NCBI GenBank assembly: GCA_013388635.1
Contig: JACAEX010000020.1
Location: 69,826 to 133,825 of the forward strand
DNA length: 64,000 bases
From: Syntrophaceae bacterium
GTDB taxonomy: Bacteria > Desulfobacterota > BSN033 > UBA1163
Reading direction: 5' to 3'
Shown here: piece by piece, positions 34,537 through 43,459 of the stretch
How the letters are laid out: each line of letters opens with the position of its first letter
How positions within the stretch are numbered: the first letter of the stretch is position 1
Notes under the pieces: generated by a model
Database searches by the model: none
The model's input: the letters and a program-made list of their open reading frames with translations, nothing else
Told to the model about the DNA's origin: nothing
Made by a program: the position numbers and the translations under genes

Positions 34537-35301
34537 TTAATAATAGAGATTGGGGATCCTGGCCTTCCCCGGATAGACCAGCTTATCCCTTTCAAAGACT
34601 TTGCCTTCAACGATATTTCCCAAACTTCTTATCCTCCCTCCCACCCGGATCTCCCCACCCATCATCCATTCGCCCGTGTGGAGGCCGATGTTCTTCTTGA
34701 CCCAAATCACTCCACCCCTCATACCTGCTCCGGTCCAGTTCTTTGCGTTGCCTTCGACGACCAGCTCTCCTCCCTCGAGACCGATGCCGGTGAAGTCTCC
34801 CGTATCTCCCTCAATCGCCAACCGTTTTCCGCTTGGAAGTCGAAAGCCGATCAGGTTGATCTCTGTTTTCAGCTCGGAAAGCTTCAGGACGATCTCTTCC
34901 TCCTTTGCATAATTGCACAAGGCAGAGATGTAGATCCCCGCTGGCCCAGGAATCAGGTATGGAACCCTCTGTGTGTTTTCGAGGGCGAAGCAAAAATCTT
35001 CAATGTCCTCTGCTGAATAATCGATCTCCTTGATGTACTTCTCGGCCACTTCATAAGCCTTGATGATGGTGTTATACTGTACCATCCAAACCAGTTCCTT
35101 CGCCTCCTCCTCTAAAAGCTTCTCGTACCCCTTCCGGATCCGGTCCATCACCTCCTCGGTGGACTGAACAATCCTGTCCAGGGGTAGATCACGCTTCTCG
35201 CCGGTGAAGGTCTTAAATTCCTCGAAGGGATTTCTTATTTTAGGGTTGAGCCGTTCGGCCGCGGGCTCTGCTTTTCTCCTCTCTGACGTCGAGTTCCTCA
35301 T
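34537..35301 (-). CDS. GXGXG beta-helix protein (glutamate-synthase/FwdC-like C-terminal domain)
   Basis: 254 residues. The first 120 are helical and unlike anything I recognise. From about 165 to 240 a repeat of the form G-x-G(D/N)-x-(T)G-x-G-(x)GG occurs (GDTGDFTGIGLEGGELVVEG, then GNAKNWTGAGMRGGVIWV and GLHTGEWMMGGEIRVGG). This is the right-handed beta-helix found at the C-terminus of glutamate synthase and in formylmethanofuran dehydrogenase subunit C. No glutamate synthase or Fwd genes are nearby. Position between MoxR and VWA genes suggests it is a scaffold or client of that ATPase. Confidence 0.75.
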   Translation of the reverse strand: MRNSTSERRKAEPAAERLNPKIRNPFEEFKTFTGEKRDLPLDRIVQSTEEVMDRIRKGYEKLLEEEAKELVWMVQYNTIIKAYEVAEKYIKEIDYSAEDIEDFCFALENTQRVPYLIPGPAGIYISALCNYAKEEEIVLKLSELKTEINLIGFRLPSGKRLAIEGDTGDFTGIGLEGGELVVEGNAKNWTGAGMRGGVIWVKKNIGLHTGEWMMGGEIRVGGRIRSLGNIVEGKVFERDKLVYPGKARIPNLYY

Positions 35302-35342
35302 TTTAAGATCGCTCCGGTAAAGGAAAGAGTTGGGCCGAACCT

Positions 35343-36719
35343 TCAGATCCGCCGGGAATGGACGTCTTTCTTAATCTCCACATAGAGCGGGTGGTCACCT
35401 TCCAGAGGTTCCAACGATTCGCCCTGAAAGATCTTCGACCCAACAGCCAAAGCATCTTTCAGGTGTTCACTCTGTTCTCGATACCTCTGGGCCACCGCCC
35501 TCACCGCTTCCTTTGAAAGGAAGATGGGGAAGGGATCATCCCTTTTCGCCCTCTCCTTCTGCGAAAGGATCTCTTCTCTCCATTGGATACGATGAGACAG
35601 GGTATAAGGAAGAACGGACTGGACATGTTCGATATCAATTTCCGAATCCTCTAACAGCCAGGCCAGGCCTTGGGCGTACTGTTTGATAGAGACCGGCAGG
35701 CGATTCGAAGCGCAATTCTTAATATCGTGGCAGAGGTAGCCTGTATAGTGGCATCCCTCCTCGCACCGTTCCACAACCCGTTTCTGGCCGTAGCGCTCAC
35801 AGAAAGAGCATTCCGCAAGGAGCATTCGCGTAAAGGCGCTCGCATCCAGATCCATGTCCAAGCTTGCCATCTCGGCCCGGATCCGCCCCCGTTCTGCTCT
35901 TTGAAGTGGCTTCACGCCCAAGGTCTCTTGAACATACGCCCCAAATGCATTGCAGACCTCCTCCATCTTTGAAATCTTCTTCAGATAGGGGATCTTCGAT
36001 TTGAGGATACGGTGGAGATCTCGTTCATACTTGGGGTGCCTCAGGATCCGGTCCTTACCCCGCCCCTTTCCGATCAGAAAGGATAGGTTGGCTCCCGGGT
36101 ACCGCGACTCCACCATCAGGTCAAACCGATCCATGAGAGGAGCGATAATCGTACTGGTTCCCCCGTCCTGATAGTTGGAGGTGGCGAAGAGACAATATTC
36201 CTCGTTGATGATCATCTCATTGAGGTATTCCCAATTTCCGCGGTCCACTCCATCGAGGATCATGCTCTGCTTGGTCTCCGGAAGGCGGTTGATCTCATCC
36301 ACAATCTTCACCGGGATCTGGGAAAAATTGGTCCAGACCACGTCCTCTTCCCCTCGGTTCAATTTCCCCAGGTCCGGCCTGCCGATGATCTTCTCCTCGG
36401 TTTGCTCTGGATGGCCCGATACTTCACTCCCCCAGATAACCCCTAACGGAAATTGGTAGACCAACGAGCAGACAAATTCCGCGGAGGTGGTCTTTCCTAA
36501 TCCCGGCTCTCCAATGATCAACTCCTTCCCTTCTTGAAGCCCGGTTAAGAGGCTGAAGAGGATCGCTGAGTTGAATCGCTCCCCTTTCACTTCCAAATCC
36601 GGGCGGTTGAAGTAGAGGTGATCGCTGATAAACTGGTAAATCTCCATCACCTGTTTCTGATATCCATCTCTTGCCACGCCTTCTACCCTTTCTATTGAGC
36701 TAACAGAAAATGATAACAT
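35343..36719 (-). CDS. MoxR-type AAA+ ATPase with cysteine-rich lid insertion
   Basis: 458 residues. Walker A GEPGLGKTT (70-78), Walker B VKIVDEIN with D141/E142, sensor-1 ATSNY (179-183) and an Arg finger candidate in LMDRFD. After the core, in the lid region, cysteines and histidines cluster: C304, C307, C319, C323, H324, C330, H331, C336, suggesting one or two metal sites. Such a cluster is not usual in MoxR proteins. Co-directional with rpoZ (150 bp gap) and followed by the GXGXG and VWA genes with gaps of about 40-60 bp. Likely works with the VWA protein to remodel a target. Confidence 0.88.
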   Translation of the reverse strand: MLSFSVSSIERVEGVARDGYQKQVMEIYQFISDHLYFNRPDLEVKGERFNSAILFSLLTGLQEGKELIIGEPGLGKTTSAEFVCSLVYQFPLGVIWGSEVSGHPEQTEEKIIGRPDLGKLNRGEEDVVWTNFSQIPVKIVDEINRLPETKQSMILDGVDRGNWEYLNEMIINEEYCLFATSNYQDGGTSTIIAPLMDRFDLMVESRYPGANLSFLIGKGRGKDRILRHPKYERDLHRILKSKIPYLKKISKMEEVCNAFGAYVQETLGVKPLQRAERGRIRAEMASLDMDLDASAFTRMLLAECSFCERYGQKRVVERCEEGCHYTGYLCHDIKNCASNRLPVSIKQYAQGLAWLLEDSEIDIEHVQSVLPYTLSHRIQWREEILSQKERAKRDDPFPIFLSKEAVRAVAQRYREQSEHLKDALAVGSKIFQGESLEPLEGDHPLYVEIKKDVHSRRI

Positions 36720-36870
36720 GGCCCCTCTCTCAAGACAAGGTTTTCATCCCTTACTCCTCCCTGGAAACTTCCCACCATCGGCCGGGGATGTTCCACCCGA
36801 TGGCAGCCTTTCTCCACGCTTCAGTGACGCATCACCCTTCCACTCCGGAGTCCGGCGCTCGCCCCCCTTT

Positions 36871-37101
36871 TCAGGATGGATTCTGAGAAGGTTCGACCTT
36901 CTTCTCTCTTTCCTTGGGATCGATGAACTTCACCTTTCCCGCAGCCACCTCCCGAAGGGCCGTTACAATGAATCGATTATCTGTCTCGACCAATGGTTTC
37001 GCCCCTTTCATCAGCATCTTCGCCCTTCTCGCAGCTAACATGACCAGTTCGAACCGGCTCTCCACCTTTCTCAGACAGTCTTCAACCGTTATCCTTGCCA
37101 T
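36871..37101 (-). CDS. rpoZ: RNA polymerase omega subunit
   Basis: 76 residues beginning [27 protein letters not shown], the conserved omega fold that clamps beta-prime. The C-terminal tail is charged. It overlaps the end of gmk by 13 bp, the usual gmk-rpoZ order. Confidence 0.94.
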   Translation of the reverse strand: MARITVEDCLRKVESRFELVMLAARRAKMLMKGAKPLVETDNRFIVTALREVAAGKVKFIDPKEREKKVEPSQNPS

Positions 37102-37715
37102 GATGAACCTCCTGATCTATTCTTTTTCCCCAAGATTAAGGCCTTATCCTTTCGACACCGTTCCGCAATGATGATCGCCTTGAGCTTTTCAACGGCCTCC
37201 TCAATCCGTTCATTGACAATCAGATAGTGATACCACCGGGCCTCTTCCATATCTTTTTTGGCACTCGCCAGGCGCATCTCGACCATCTCGGTCGAATCGA
37301 GACCTCTCCTCACCAGTCTTTCCCGAAGGGAATCCAGGGAAGGAGGAAGGATGTAGATCAGGACCGCCTGGTTAAGCTTCTCCAACACCTTTTTCGCTCC
37401 CTGGGTGTCGATGTCTAAGATCAGATCGATCCCTTTTGCCGCCAGGTGATCGACGTTGACCAGAGGTGTCCCATAACGATTTCCCAAGACCTCGGCCCAT
37501 TCCAAGAACTCCCCTCTTTCGATCATCTTCTGAAAGAGAGCAGGAGTGACGAAGTGATAATCCTCACCCTCCTGTTCATTTGCCCTCGGCGGACGCGTCG
37601 TATAGGAGACGGAAAAATCGAGGCCTGGGAGTTCCGCCAGAACCGCGCGCACGAGGGTCGTCTTGCCCGTGCCCGAAGGAGCTGAGATAACGAAAATGAG
37701 CCCTCTTCCCTTCAT
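37089..37715 (-). CDS. gmk: Guanylate kinase
   Basis: 208 residues. P-loop [12 protein letters not shown] at the N-terminus, [23 protein letters not shown]-binding region and [26 protein letters not shown]. Phosphorylates GMP to GDP. Follows yicC on the same strand after a 124-bp gap holding an intergenic repeat. Confidence 0.96.
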   Translation of the reverse strand: MKGRGLIFVISAPSGTGKTTLVRAVLAELPGLDFSVSYTTRPPRANEQEGEDYHFVTPALFQKMIERGEFLEWAEVLGNRYGTPLVNVDHLAAKGIDLILDIDTQGAKKVLEKLNQAVLIYILPPSLDSLRERLVRRGLDSTEMVEMRLASAKKDMEEARWYHYLIVNERIEEAVEKLKAIIIAERCRKDKALILGKKNRSGGSSWQG

Positions 37716-37734
37716 CTGTTCACCAACAAGGGAA

Positions 37735-37843
37735 AATGGAATGTTGGAATACTGGGATATTGGAATATTGGGTTCGAATGCGAATAGAAATTTTTTTCAC
37801 CCATCATTTCGTTATTCCTCCATTCCATTATTCCATCTCTCAC
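37735..37843. repeat. Intergenic repeat of the TGGAATACTGG/ATTATTCCATTC family
   Basis: A run of related 9-10 bp units (TGGAATGTTGGAATACTGG, GATATTGGAATATTGGG) followed by the opposing CCTCCATTCCATTATTCC. A second copy lies at 55410-55490. It separates yicC and gmk without disturbing either frame. Confidence 0.5.
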
Positions 37844-38718
37844 TCGATATTCTGCACCTGTTCCCTGATCTTTTCCAGTTCGCTTTTGATCTCCACCACC
37901 CCTTGGGAGATCTCAGCATCGTTCGCTTTTGCACTGATCGTGTTGACCTCGCGATGGATCTCCTGAATCAGAAAGTCCATCTTGCGGCCCACAGGCTCTT
38001 CGCCTTTGAGAAGAAGGCCGAATTGGGCAAGGTGACTTTCCACACGAACGATCTCCTCCGTGATGTCACTTCGTTCGGCCAGAAAAGCTACCTCCTGTTG
38101 AAAACGAGCCGCATCAACTTCGACGCCATTCAAAAGGGAACGAATCCTCTCATGGAGTCGATTTTGATAGGACTGAAGGCGTAAGGGGAAGAGGTGTTTG
38201 ATGTCTGCCACCCGTTGGGCGATCTTCTTCAATCGATGGTGGAGGTCTCTTGCAAGGGCCTCTCCCTCAGATCGCTTCATCTGATCCATCTCCTGAGCGG
38301 ACCGTCTCAGAATCGGCATGATCTCATGCCAATAGGGTTCGATATCCCCAGCCTCCTCTTTTGCTGTGATCAGATCCTTTGCTCCCATCAGCAACGTCAG
38401 GGTGATGGGGTCTCTGAGTTTAAAACTCTTCTTCAGCGACTGAAGGGCCTGATAGTACTGTTTCGCCAGGGGGAGGTCCACCTCGAATTGAAGCTTTTCT
38501 CCCTCCCCGCTATCTACCTTTAGCGAGACATCGATCCTTCCTCTCGAGACATCGGATCGAATCAGATCCCTGATACGGCTTTCAAAGGGGGCGAACCGCC
38601 TGGGAACCTTGACGTTGATATCGCAATAGCGATGATTCATGGACCGGGTTTCCACCGCAACCCTGCCCAGACTCGTCTCCCCTTCCGCCCTTCCATAGCC
38701 TGTCATCGATTTCAGCAT
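37840..38718 (-). CDS. YicC/YloC family endoribonuclease
   Basis: 292 residues from ATG at 38718 (MLKSMTGYGRAEGE), the conserved YicC start; the frame is open upstream but overlaps DUF4416. C-terminal hallmark EIHREVNTISAKANDAEISQ and VEIKSELEKIREQVQNIE are complete. Members are reported to be RNases that act on structured or sRNA-targeted transcripts. It is adjacent to gmk, its usual neighbour. Confidence 0.9.
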   Translation of the reverse strand: MLKSMTGYGRAEGETSLGRVAVETRSMNHRYCDINVKVPRRFAPFESRIRDLIRSDVSRGRIDVSLKVDSGEGEKLQFEVDLPLAKQYYQALQSLKKSFKLRDPITLTLLMGAKDLITAKEEAGDIEPYWHEIMPILRRSAQEMDQMKRSEGEALARDLHHRLKKIAQRVADIKHLFPLRLQSYQNRLHERIRSLLNGVEVDAARFQQEVAFLAERSDITEEIVRVESHLAQFGLLLKGEEPVGRKMDFLIQEIHREVNTISAKANDAEISQGVVEIKSELEKIREQVQNIE

Positions 38719-39257
38719 AGATCGACTGACCTCTCTCTCAACTCCTCCAGATATCTCTTTCGCAACTGATTGAAGAGTCCGATGACCTTCTCCTGACGGT
38801 AATCGGGATAGGTCCACTCCAAGGGCTGAAAGGACTTATTCCGGTAGATCAACGTCAGGTCAGCGTAGATCCCATCTCTGAGGTAAGGCCGGTGGGAATA
38901 GGCCTTGGTGGTAGCTAAGACGACATGCTCCAAACAGAGATATCCCGGGTCGATGTTCAGTCTCCGGTTTCCAGAGGGATGGGCATATCTCTCCTCAAGA
39001 CGGTTCGTGGCCTGTTTGATGTCAGGGAGATGGGCCATTGAAATCAACTTTTTAAAGGTAATAAAATGGCGAAAGAGATCTCCCCCCATCTCCTTGCTGT
39101 AGTAGTCCGTGAGGTCAAAAGGCAATCTCTCACCGATGAAGTCGATCTCGCCAAAGGTCAAACTCAGGTCATCAAGACCTTGTCGAACGATCCCATCCTC
39201 TGAGCTGATCAGGCTCATAAAGAGTTTAGCCGGCCTGGGCTCTTTTGTCCTGCCCAT
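38712..39257 (-). CDS. DUF4416 family protein
   Basis: 181 residues with the family pattern PAKLFMSLISSEDG, EMGGDLFRHFITFKKLI, NIDPGYLCLEHVVLATTKAYSHRPYL and YPDYR. Found in delta-proteobacteria, Nitrospira and similar lineages, commonly beside tlyA and yicC. Function unknown; no catalytic motif is obvious beyond conserved His and Tyr. Overlaps tlyA by 32 bp and yicC by 7 bp. Confidence 0.85.
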   Translation of the reverse strand: MGRTKEPRPAKLFMSLISSEDGIVRQGLDDLSLTFGEIDFIGERLPFDLTDYYSKEMGGDLFRHFITFKKLISMAHLPDIKQATNRLEERYAHPSGNRRLNIDPGYLCLEHVVLATTKAYSHRPYLRDGIYADLTLIYRNKSFQPLEWTYPDYRQEKVIGLFNQLRKRYLEELRERSVDLC

Positions 39258-40041
39258 CCCCTTCTATCCTCCCTCTGTCCTCTCCAGTCAACGGGAGAAT
39301 AACAGGTTCCTCCTTCCTCAAATAGATGAAGAATTCCCGGTTCCCTTTTGGTCCGAGGATCGGGGATTCGGTCACTCCGAGGACTTTCAGTCCAAGCCCT
39401 CTGCTGAACTGGGAGATTCGTTCGATCACCCTCTGGTGGAGGGCACGATCTCTCACCACCCCTCCCTTCCCCACTTCCCCCTTTCCAACCTCGAACTGGG
39501 GTTTCAGCAGGCCGACGATCGACCCCCCCTTTTTCAGAAAGTGAAGAAGATGGGGAAGGAATTTCTCAATGGAGATAAAAGAGGTGTCAACGAGGATGAG
39601 GTCCATCTCCTCCTCCACCTCTTCCCTTTTGAGATAGCGGATGTTTCTCCTCTCGAGGTTGACCACCCTCGGATCTCTCCGAAGCTTCCATGCGAGCTGG
39701 CCATACCCCACATCGACGGCATAGACCCTCTTTGCGCCTCTCTGAAGGATGCAGTCCGTAAAACCACCGGTCGAGGCACCTACATCCATCACGACCCAGC
39801 CTTTCGGATCGATCCCGAACCGATCCAGCGCGCCTTCCAGTTTGATCCCTCCCCGGCTCACATAAGGCTGATCCTCCCCTCGAAGCCGGACCTCGGCCTC
39901 CATCTCTATCCTCGTCCCGGGCTTGTCAACGGTCCGATCTCCGACCACCACCTTTCCTTCCAGGATCAAGGCCCTGGCCCTTTCCCGGCTCTGCACGATT
40001 CTCTTCTCAATGAGAAGCTTGTCAAGGCGTTCCTTAGTCAT
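39226..40041 (-). CDS. tlyA: TlyA family rRNA (ribose-2'-O)-methyltransferase
   Basis: 271 residues: N-terminal S4 RNA-binding domain (LDKLLIEKRIVQSRERARALI) and an FtsJ-like Rossmann domain with VMDVGASTGGFTDCIL and LVDTSFISIEKFLP. Methylates C1409 (16S) or C1920 (23S) in known members; often labelled hemolysin. Downstream of dxs, a standard pairing. Confidence 0.92.
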   Translation of the reverse strand: MTKERLDKLLIEKRIVQSRERARALILEGKVVVGDRTVDKPGTRIEMEAEVRLRGEDQPYVSRGGIKLEGALDRFGIDPKGWVVMDVGASTGGFTDCILQRGAKRVYAVDVGYGQLAWKLRRDPRVVNLERRNIRYLKREEVEEEMDLILVDTSFISIEKFLPHLLHFLKKGGSIVGLLKPQFEVGKGEVGKGGVVRDRALHQRVIERISQFSRGLGLKVLGVTESPILGPKGNREFFIYLRKEEPVILPLTGEDRGRIEGDGQDKRAQAG

Positions 40042-40094
40042 TCTGTCATTCAGTGGATGTCTGAATCAAAGAGGCATGCCCCTTCCATTCTGGA

Positions 40095-42035
40095 TCAGGA
40101 GATGGTCTTCCTTGCCAAGGCACTGTTCTGATTCGGACGGAGGGAGGGGGAACGTCTTTTCCCAACCATCTGCCTCGCCTCCCTGAAAATTCCATCCTCA
40201 TCGATCCCGTATTTCGCCCTTAAGAGAGATTGGGGACCATGTTCCACGAAGAGGTCGGGGATGCCCAGGCGTCTCACTTCAACCAATGACAGCCCCTTCT
40301 CTTGAAGAAGCTCCAGAACTGCGCTTCCAAATCCTCCTTGAAGCACATTCTCCTCAACCGTGAGAACCTTCCCTGTCCGTTTGGCCCAGTAACAGATCAG
40401 ATCTTCGTCCAGGGGTTTTAGAAAACGGCTGTTGATGACCGTTGGCCGAATCTCCTCACCTTGGAGCCTCTCTCCTGCACGGAGGGCTGGATGGACAGTA
40501 GAACCGATCCCCAGGATCATCAAATCCTTCCCTTCCCTTAAGACCTCAGCCTTCCCAATCTCAATCTTCTTGAGCGACTCCTCCCTTTTCACACCCACCC
40601 CCTTGGCCCTGGGATATCGAAATGCCACTGGCGTCGTGCACTCGACAGCGGTCTTGATCATGTGCTGGAATTCATCTTCATCCTTTGGCACCATGATCAC
40701 CAAGTTCGGGATGTGGCGGAGGTAAGAAAAGTCGAACAGTCCATGATGGGTCGGACCATCCTCTCCCACAATTCCACCCCGATCCAGGGCGAAGACCACC
40801 GGAAGGTTCTGGAGGCAGACATCCTGAAGGATCTGGTCATAAGCCCTTTGAAGGAACGTGGAGTAAATAGCGACGACCGGCTTCATCCCTTCAATGGCAA
40901 GACCTGCTGCGAAAGTGACCGCATGCTGCTCGGCGATCCCGATGTCATAGAATCGATCTGGAAACTCCCTTGAAAACTGTTCTAACCCGGTTCCGCTCTG
41001 CATCGCGGCTGTAATGGCGACCAGGCGAGGATTCTCCCTTGCGATGCGGCAGAGCGTCTCTCCGAAGACCTGGGTATAGGTAGGAGGGTTGAATGGCGGA
41101 GGGGCGAGCGGCTCTCCGGTCTCTATCACAAAGGGAGCCACGCTGTGAAAGATCGAAGGGTTCATCTCAGCGGGTGGATACCCTTTCCCCTTCTTGGTGA
41201 TGACATGGACGAGGATCGGCCCCCTCAATTTCTTCACATTATAGAAGGTGTCGATCAGATGGTCCATGCGATGGCCGTCGATCGGTCCGATATACTTCAA
41301 CCCCAATTCTTCAAAGAGGAGGCCGGGCATCAGAAGGCCTTTTAACGACTCCTCTGCCTGTTTTGCAAAGCGGAGCACCGATTTCCCGACACCTGGAAGG
41401 GTTTCAAGAAAGTTCTTGATCTCATCTCGAAACCGGTTGACGAACTGCCCGGTCATCAATCGGTTGAGATAGGAGGAGAGGGCCCCGACATTAGGGGAGA
41501 TCGACATCTCATTGTCATTCAGAACAACGATGAGGTTCCGGTCGATGTGCCCTGTCTGATTCAGGCCTTCAAAGGCCTCTCCAGAGGTCATCGACCCGTC
41601 GCCGATCACGGCAATGACCTTTCCCTCTTCAGCTTTCTGCCTTCTGGCCTCAGCCATTCCCAAAGCAGAAGAGATGGAGGTGCCGCTATGGCCGGAATCG
41701 AAGACATCGTAAAGGCTCTCCTCCCTTTTCGGAAAACCGCTAAGCCCTCCGTACTGTCTCAGGGTATGAAAACGATCCCTTCGGCCTGTCAAAAGTTTGT
41801 GCGTATAAGTCTGATGACCAACATCCCACACCAGTTTGTCCCTTGGAAGGTCAAAGACGTGGTGCAGGGCAACAGTCAGTTCCACCACACCGAGGTTTGA
41901 GGCGAGATGTCCTCCGTTTTTGGCAACGGTGGCGATGATCTCCTTTCTGATCTCGCCGCAGAGTTGCTCCAGTTGCTCGAGGTCCAATTTTTTAACATCC
42001 TGAGGGGAATCAATCTGATCCAGCAACTTTTTCAT
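40095..42035 (-). CDS. dxs: 1-deoxy-D-xylulose-5-phosphate synthase
   Basis: 646 residues, full length. TPP motif VIGDGSMTSGEAFEGLNQTG and NDNEMSISPNVGALS; transketolase-like pyrimidine domain with DIGIAEQHAVTFAAGLA (catalytic Glu), then DRGGIVGEDGPTHHG. It condenses pyruvate and glyceraldehyde-3-phosphate in the first MEP isoprenoid step. Operon with ispA, xseA/B and tlyA. Confidence 0.97.
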   Translation of the reverse strand: MKKLLDQIDSPQDVKKLDLEQLEQLCGEIRKEIIATVAKNGGHLASNLGVVELTVALHHVFDLPRDKLVWDVGHQTYTHKLLTGRRDRFHTLRQYGGLSGFPKREESLYDVFDSGHSGTSISSALGMAEARRQKAEEGKVIAVIGDGSMTSGEAFEGLNQTGHIDRNLIVVLNDNEMSISPNVGALSSYLNRLMTGQFVNRFRDEIKNFLETLPGVGKSVLRFAKQAEESLKGLLMPGLLFEELGLKYIGPIDGHRMDHLIDTFYNVKKLRGPILVHVITKKGKGYPPAEMNPSIFHSVAPFVIETGEPLAPPPFNPPTYTQVFGETLCRIARENPRLVAITAAMQSGTGLEQFSREFPDRFYDIGIAEQHAVTFAAGLAIEGMKPVVAIYSTFLQRAYDQILQDVCLQNLPVVFALDRGGIVGEDGPTHHGLFDFSYLRHIPNLVIMVPKDEDEFQHMIKTAVECTTPVAFRYPRAKGVGVKREESLKKIEIGKAEVLREGKDLMILGIGSTVHPALRAGERLQGEEIRPTVINSRFLKPLDEDLICYWAKRTGKVLTVEENVLQGGFGSAVLELLQEKGLSLVEVRRLGIPDLFVEHGPQSLLRAKYGIDEDGIFREARQMVGKRRSPSLRPNQNSALARKTIS

Positions 42036-42166
42036 AAGCCAACCCTAAGTTAGATAACCATGTAAACTGGAAAATTAATCCCGCCGTGGCAGGACAAAAC
42101 TATCGGTCGGTTGAATGGATAATTGATCATGGCTCATTGACCCATTTTATAATGATCTTTTACAGG

Positions 42167-43063
42167 TCAATACTCCCTTGCCGTGACGAACCTGGCGATC
42201 TCCCTGAGGGGATCAGCCTCTGGCCCAAATTGAGCTAATGCCTCAACGGCTGAATTCACCAACTCCTCAGCACTTCTCCTCGATTGCTCAAGACCGAGCA
42301 AAGAGGGATAGGTCGCCTTTCCCTTAGAGAGATCGCTTCCTGTCCTCTTCCCCAGCAGGGCGGCTTTTCCCTCGACGTTTAAGATATCATCAGCGATCTG
42401 GAAGGCGAGCCCGATCCTCTCGCCGTAACAGGTAACCGCCTTTAAGCTCTCTTCGTCGGCCAGGGCCAACTTTGCCCCAACTCGAACGGAGGCTACAATT
42501 AAGGCTCCGGTCTTATGGGTGTGGATATACTGAAGGGTCGAAAAATCGACCTCCTTCCCCTCGGATTCGATATCGATCACCTGGCCTCCAATCATACCCT
42601 CGAGGCCGGCAGCCTTTGACACCTCGTGGATGATGTCAACGACCAATCGCTGGTCATGGCAGAGCATCTCATGGAGATGGCTGCTTGTCATCAGCTTGAA
42701 GGCCTCTGTCAAAAGGCCGTCCCCGGCCAGGATCCCGATCGCCTCTCCAAATACCTTATGACAGGTCGGTTTGCCTCTGCGGTAGTCGTCATTATCGATG
42801 GCCGGAAGATCATCATGAATGAGGGAGTAGGTGTGGATCATCTCCAGGGCACACGCAAAGGGTAAAATGCCATCGCCTTTGCCTCCAAATGCCTCGAAGC
42901 TCGCAATGGACAGGATGGGCCGGATGCGCTTCCCACCATTGAACAGGCTATGACGAATCGCCCTGTGGAGGGTAGCAGGAAATTCCCTCTCCCTTGGGAG
43001 ATATCTTTCAAGGGCTGCATCCACCGCCTCTTTTTTTTCGCGAAGATATCTCTTAATATCCAT
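42167..43063 (-). CDS. ispA: Short-chain polyprenyl (geranylgeranyl/farnesyl) diphosphate synthase
   Basis: 298 residues. First Asp-rich motif HDDLPAIDNDD and second FQIADDILN, with GGKRIRPIL at the N-terminus. The chain-length region before the first motif (FACALEMIHTYSLIHDD) fits a C15/C20 product. Part of xseA-xseB-ispA-dxs, the common arrangement. Confidence 0.94.
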   Translation of the reverse strand: MDIKRYLREKKEAVDAALERYLPREREFPATLHRAIRHSLFNGGKRIRPILSIASFEAFGGKGDGILPFACALEMIHTYSLIHDDLPAIDNDDYRRGKPTCHKVFGEAIGILAGDGLLTEAFKLMTSSHLHEMLCHDQRLVVDIIHEVSKAAGLEGMIGGQVIDIESEGKEVDFSTLQYIHTHKTGALIVASVRVGAKLALADEESLKAVTCYGERIGLAFQIADDILNVEGKAALLGKRTGSDLSKGKATYPSLLGLEQSRRSAEELVNSAVEALAQFGPEADPLREIARFVTAREY

Positions 43064-43113
43064 AGAAATGCCTTGGAATCCTGATTGAGAGCACCGCGCT
43101 GAAATATACTGGA

Positions 43114-43401
43114 TTATGAATCCTCTTCTTCGGAGAGCGTCTCTCGCGAATTGGCGGAAGGAACTTGTCCCGAGTTTATTGAAGGGGTAAAAGGTTCTGC
43201 CCTCAGAGTTCCATCCTCTGCCTTTAGGAGGATCTCCACCCGCTTCTCTGCCTCGTCCAGTTTTTCGTTACAGAGACGTGAGAGTCGAACGCCTTCCTCA
43301 AAGAGTTTCAGTGACTCTTCCAGCGAGGTATCCCCTTGCTCCAGTTGAGAGACGATCCTCTCCAGCTTATTCAGGGCGTCTTCGAATCTTTCCTTTGGCA
43401 T
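43114..43401 (-). CDS. xseB: Exodeoxyribonuclease VII small subunit
   Basis: 95 residues. RFEDALNKLERIVSQLEQGDTSLEESLKLFEEG is the conserved XseB helix. The last 25 or so residues (TPSINSGQVPSANSRETL) are extra and look like translation of a short interspersed repeat whose core reads GTCCCGAGTTTATTGAAGG. The core family domain ends before this tail, so function should be intact. Confidence 0.92.
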   Translation of the reverse strand: MPKERFEDALNKLERIVSQLEQGDTSLEESLKLFEEGVRLSRLCNEKLDEAEKRVEILLKAEDGTLRAEPFTPSINSGQVPSANSRETLSEEEDS

Positions 43402-43459
43402 ATTCCTCCATATGAAATCTTACTATAAAAAAAATTTTATCCTGTAACTGCCTTAATCG

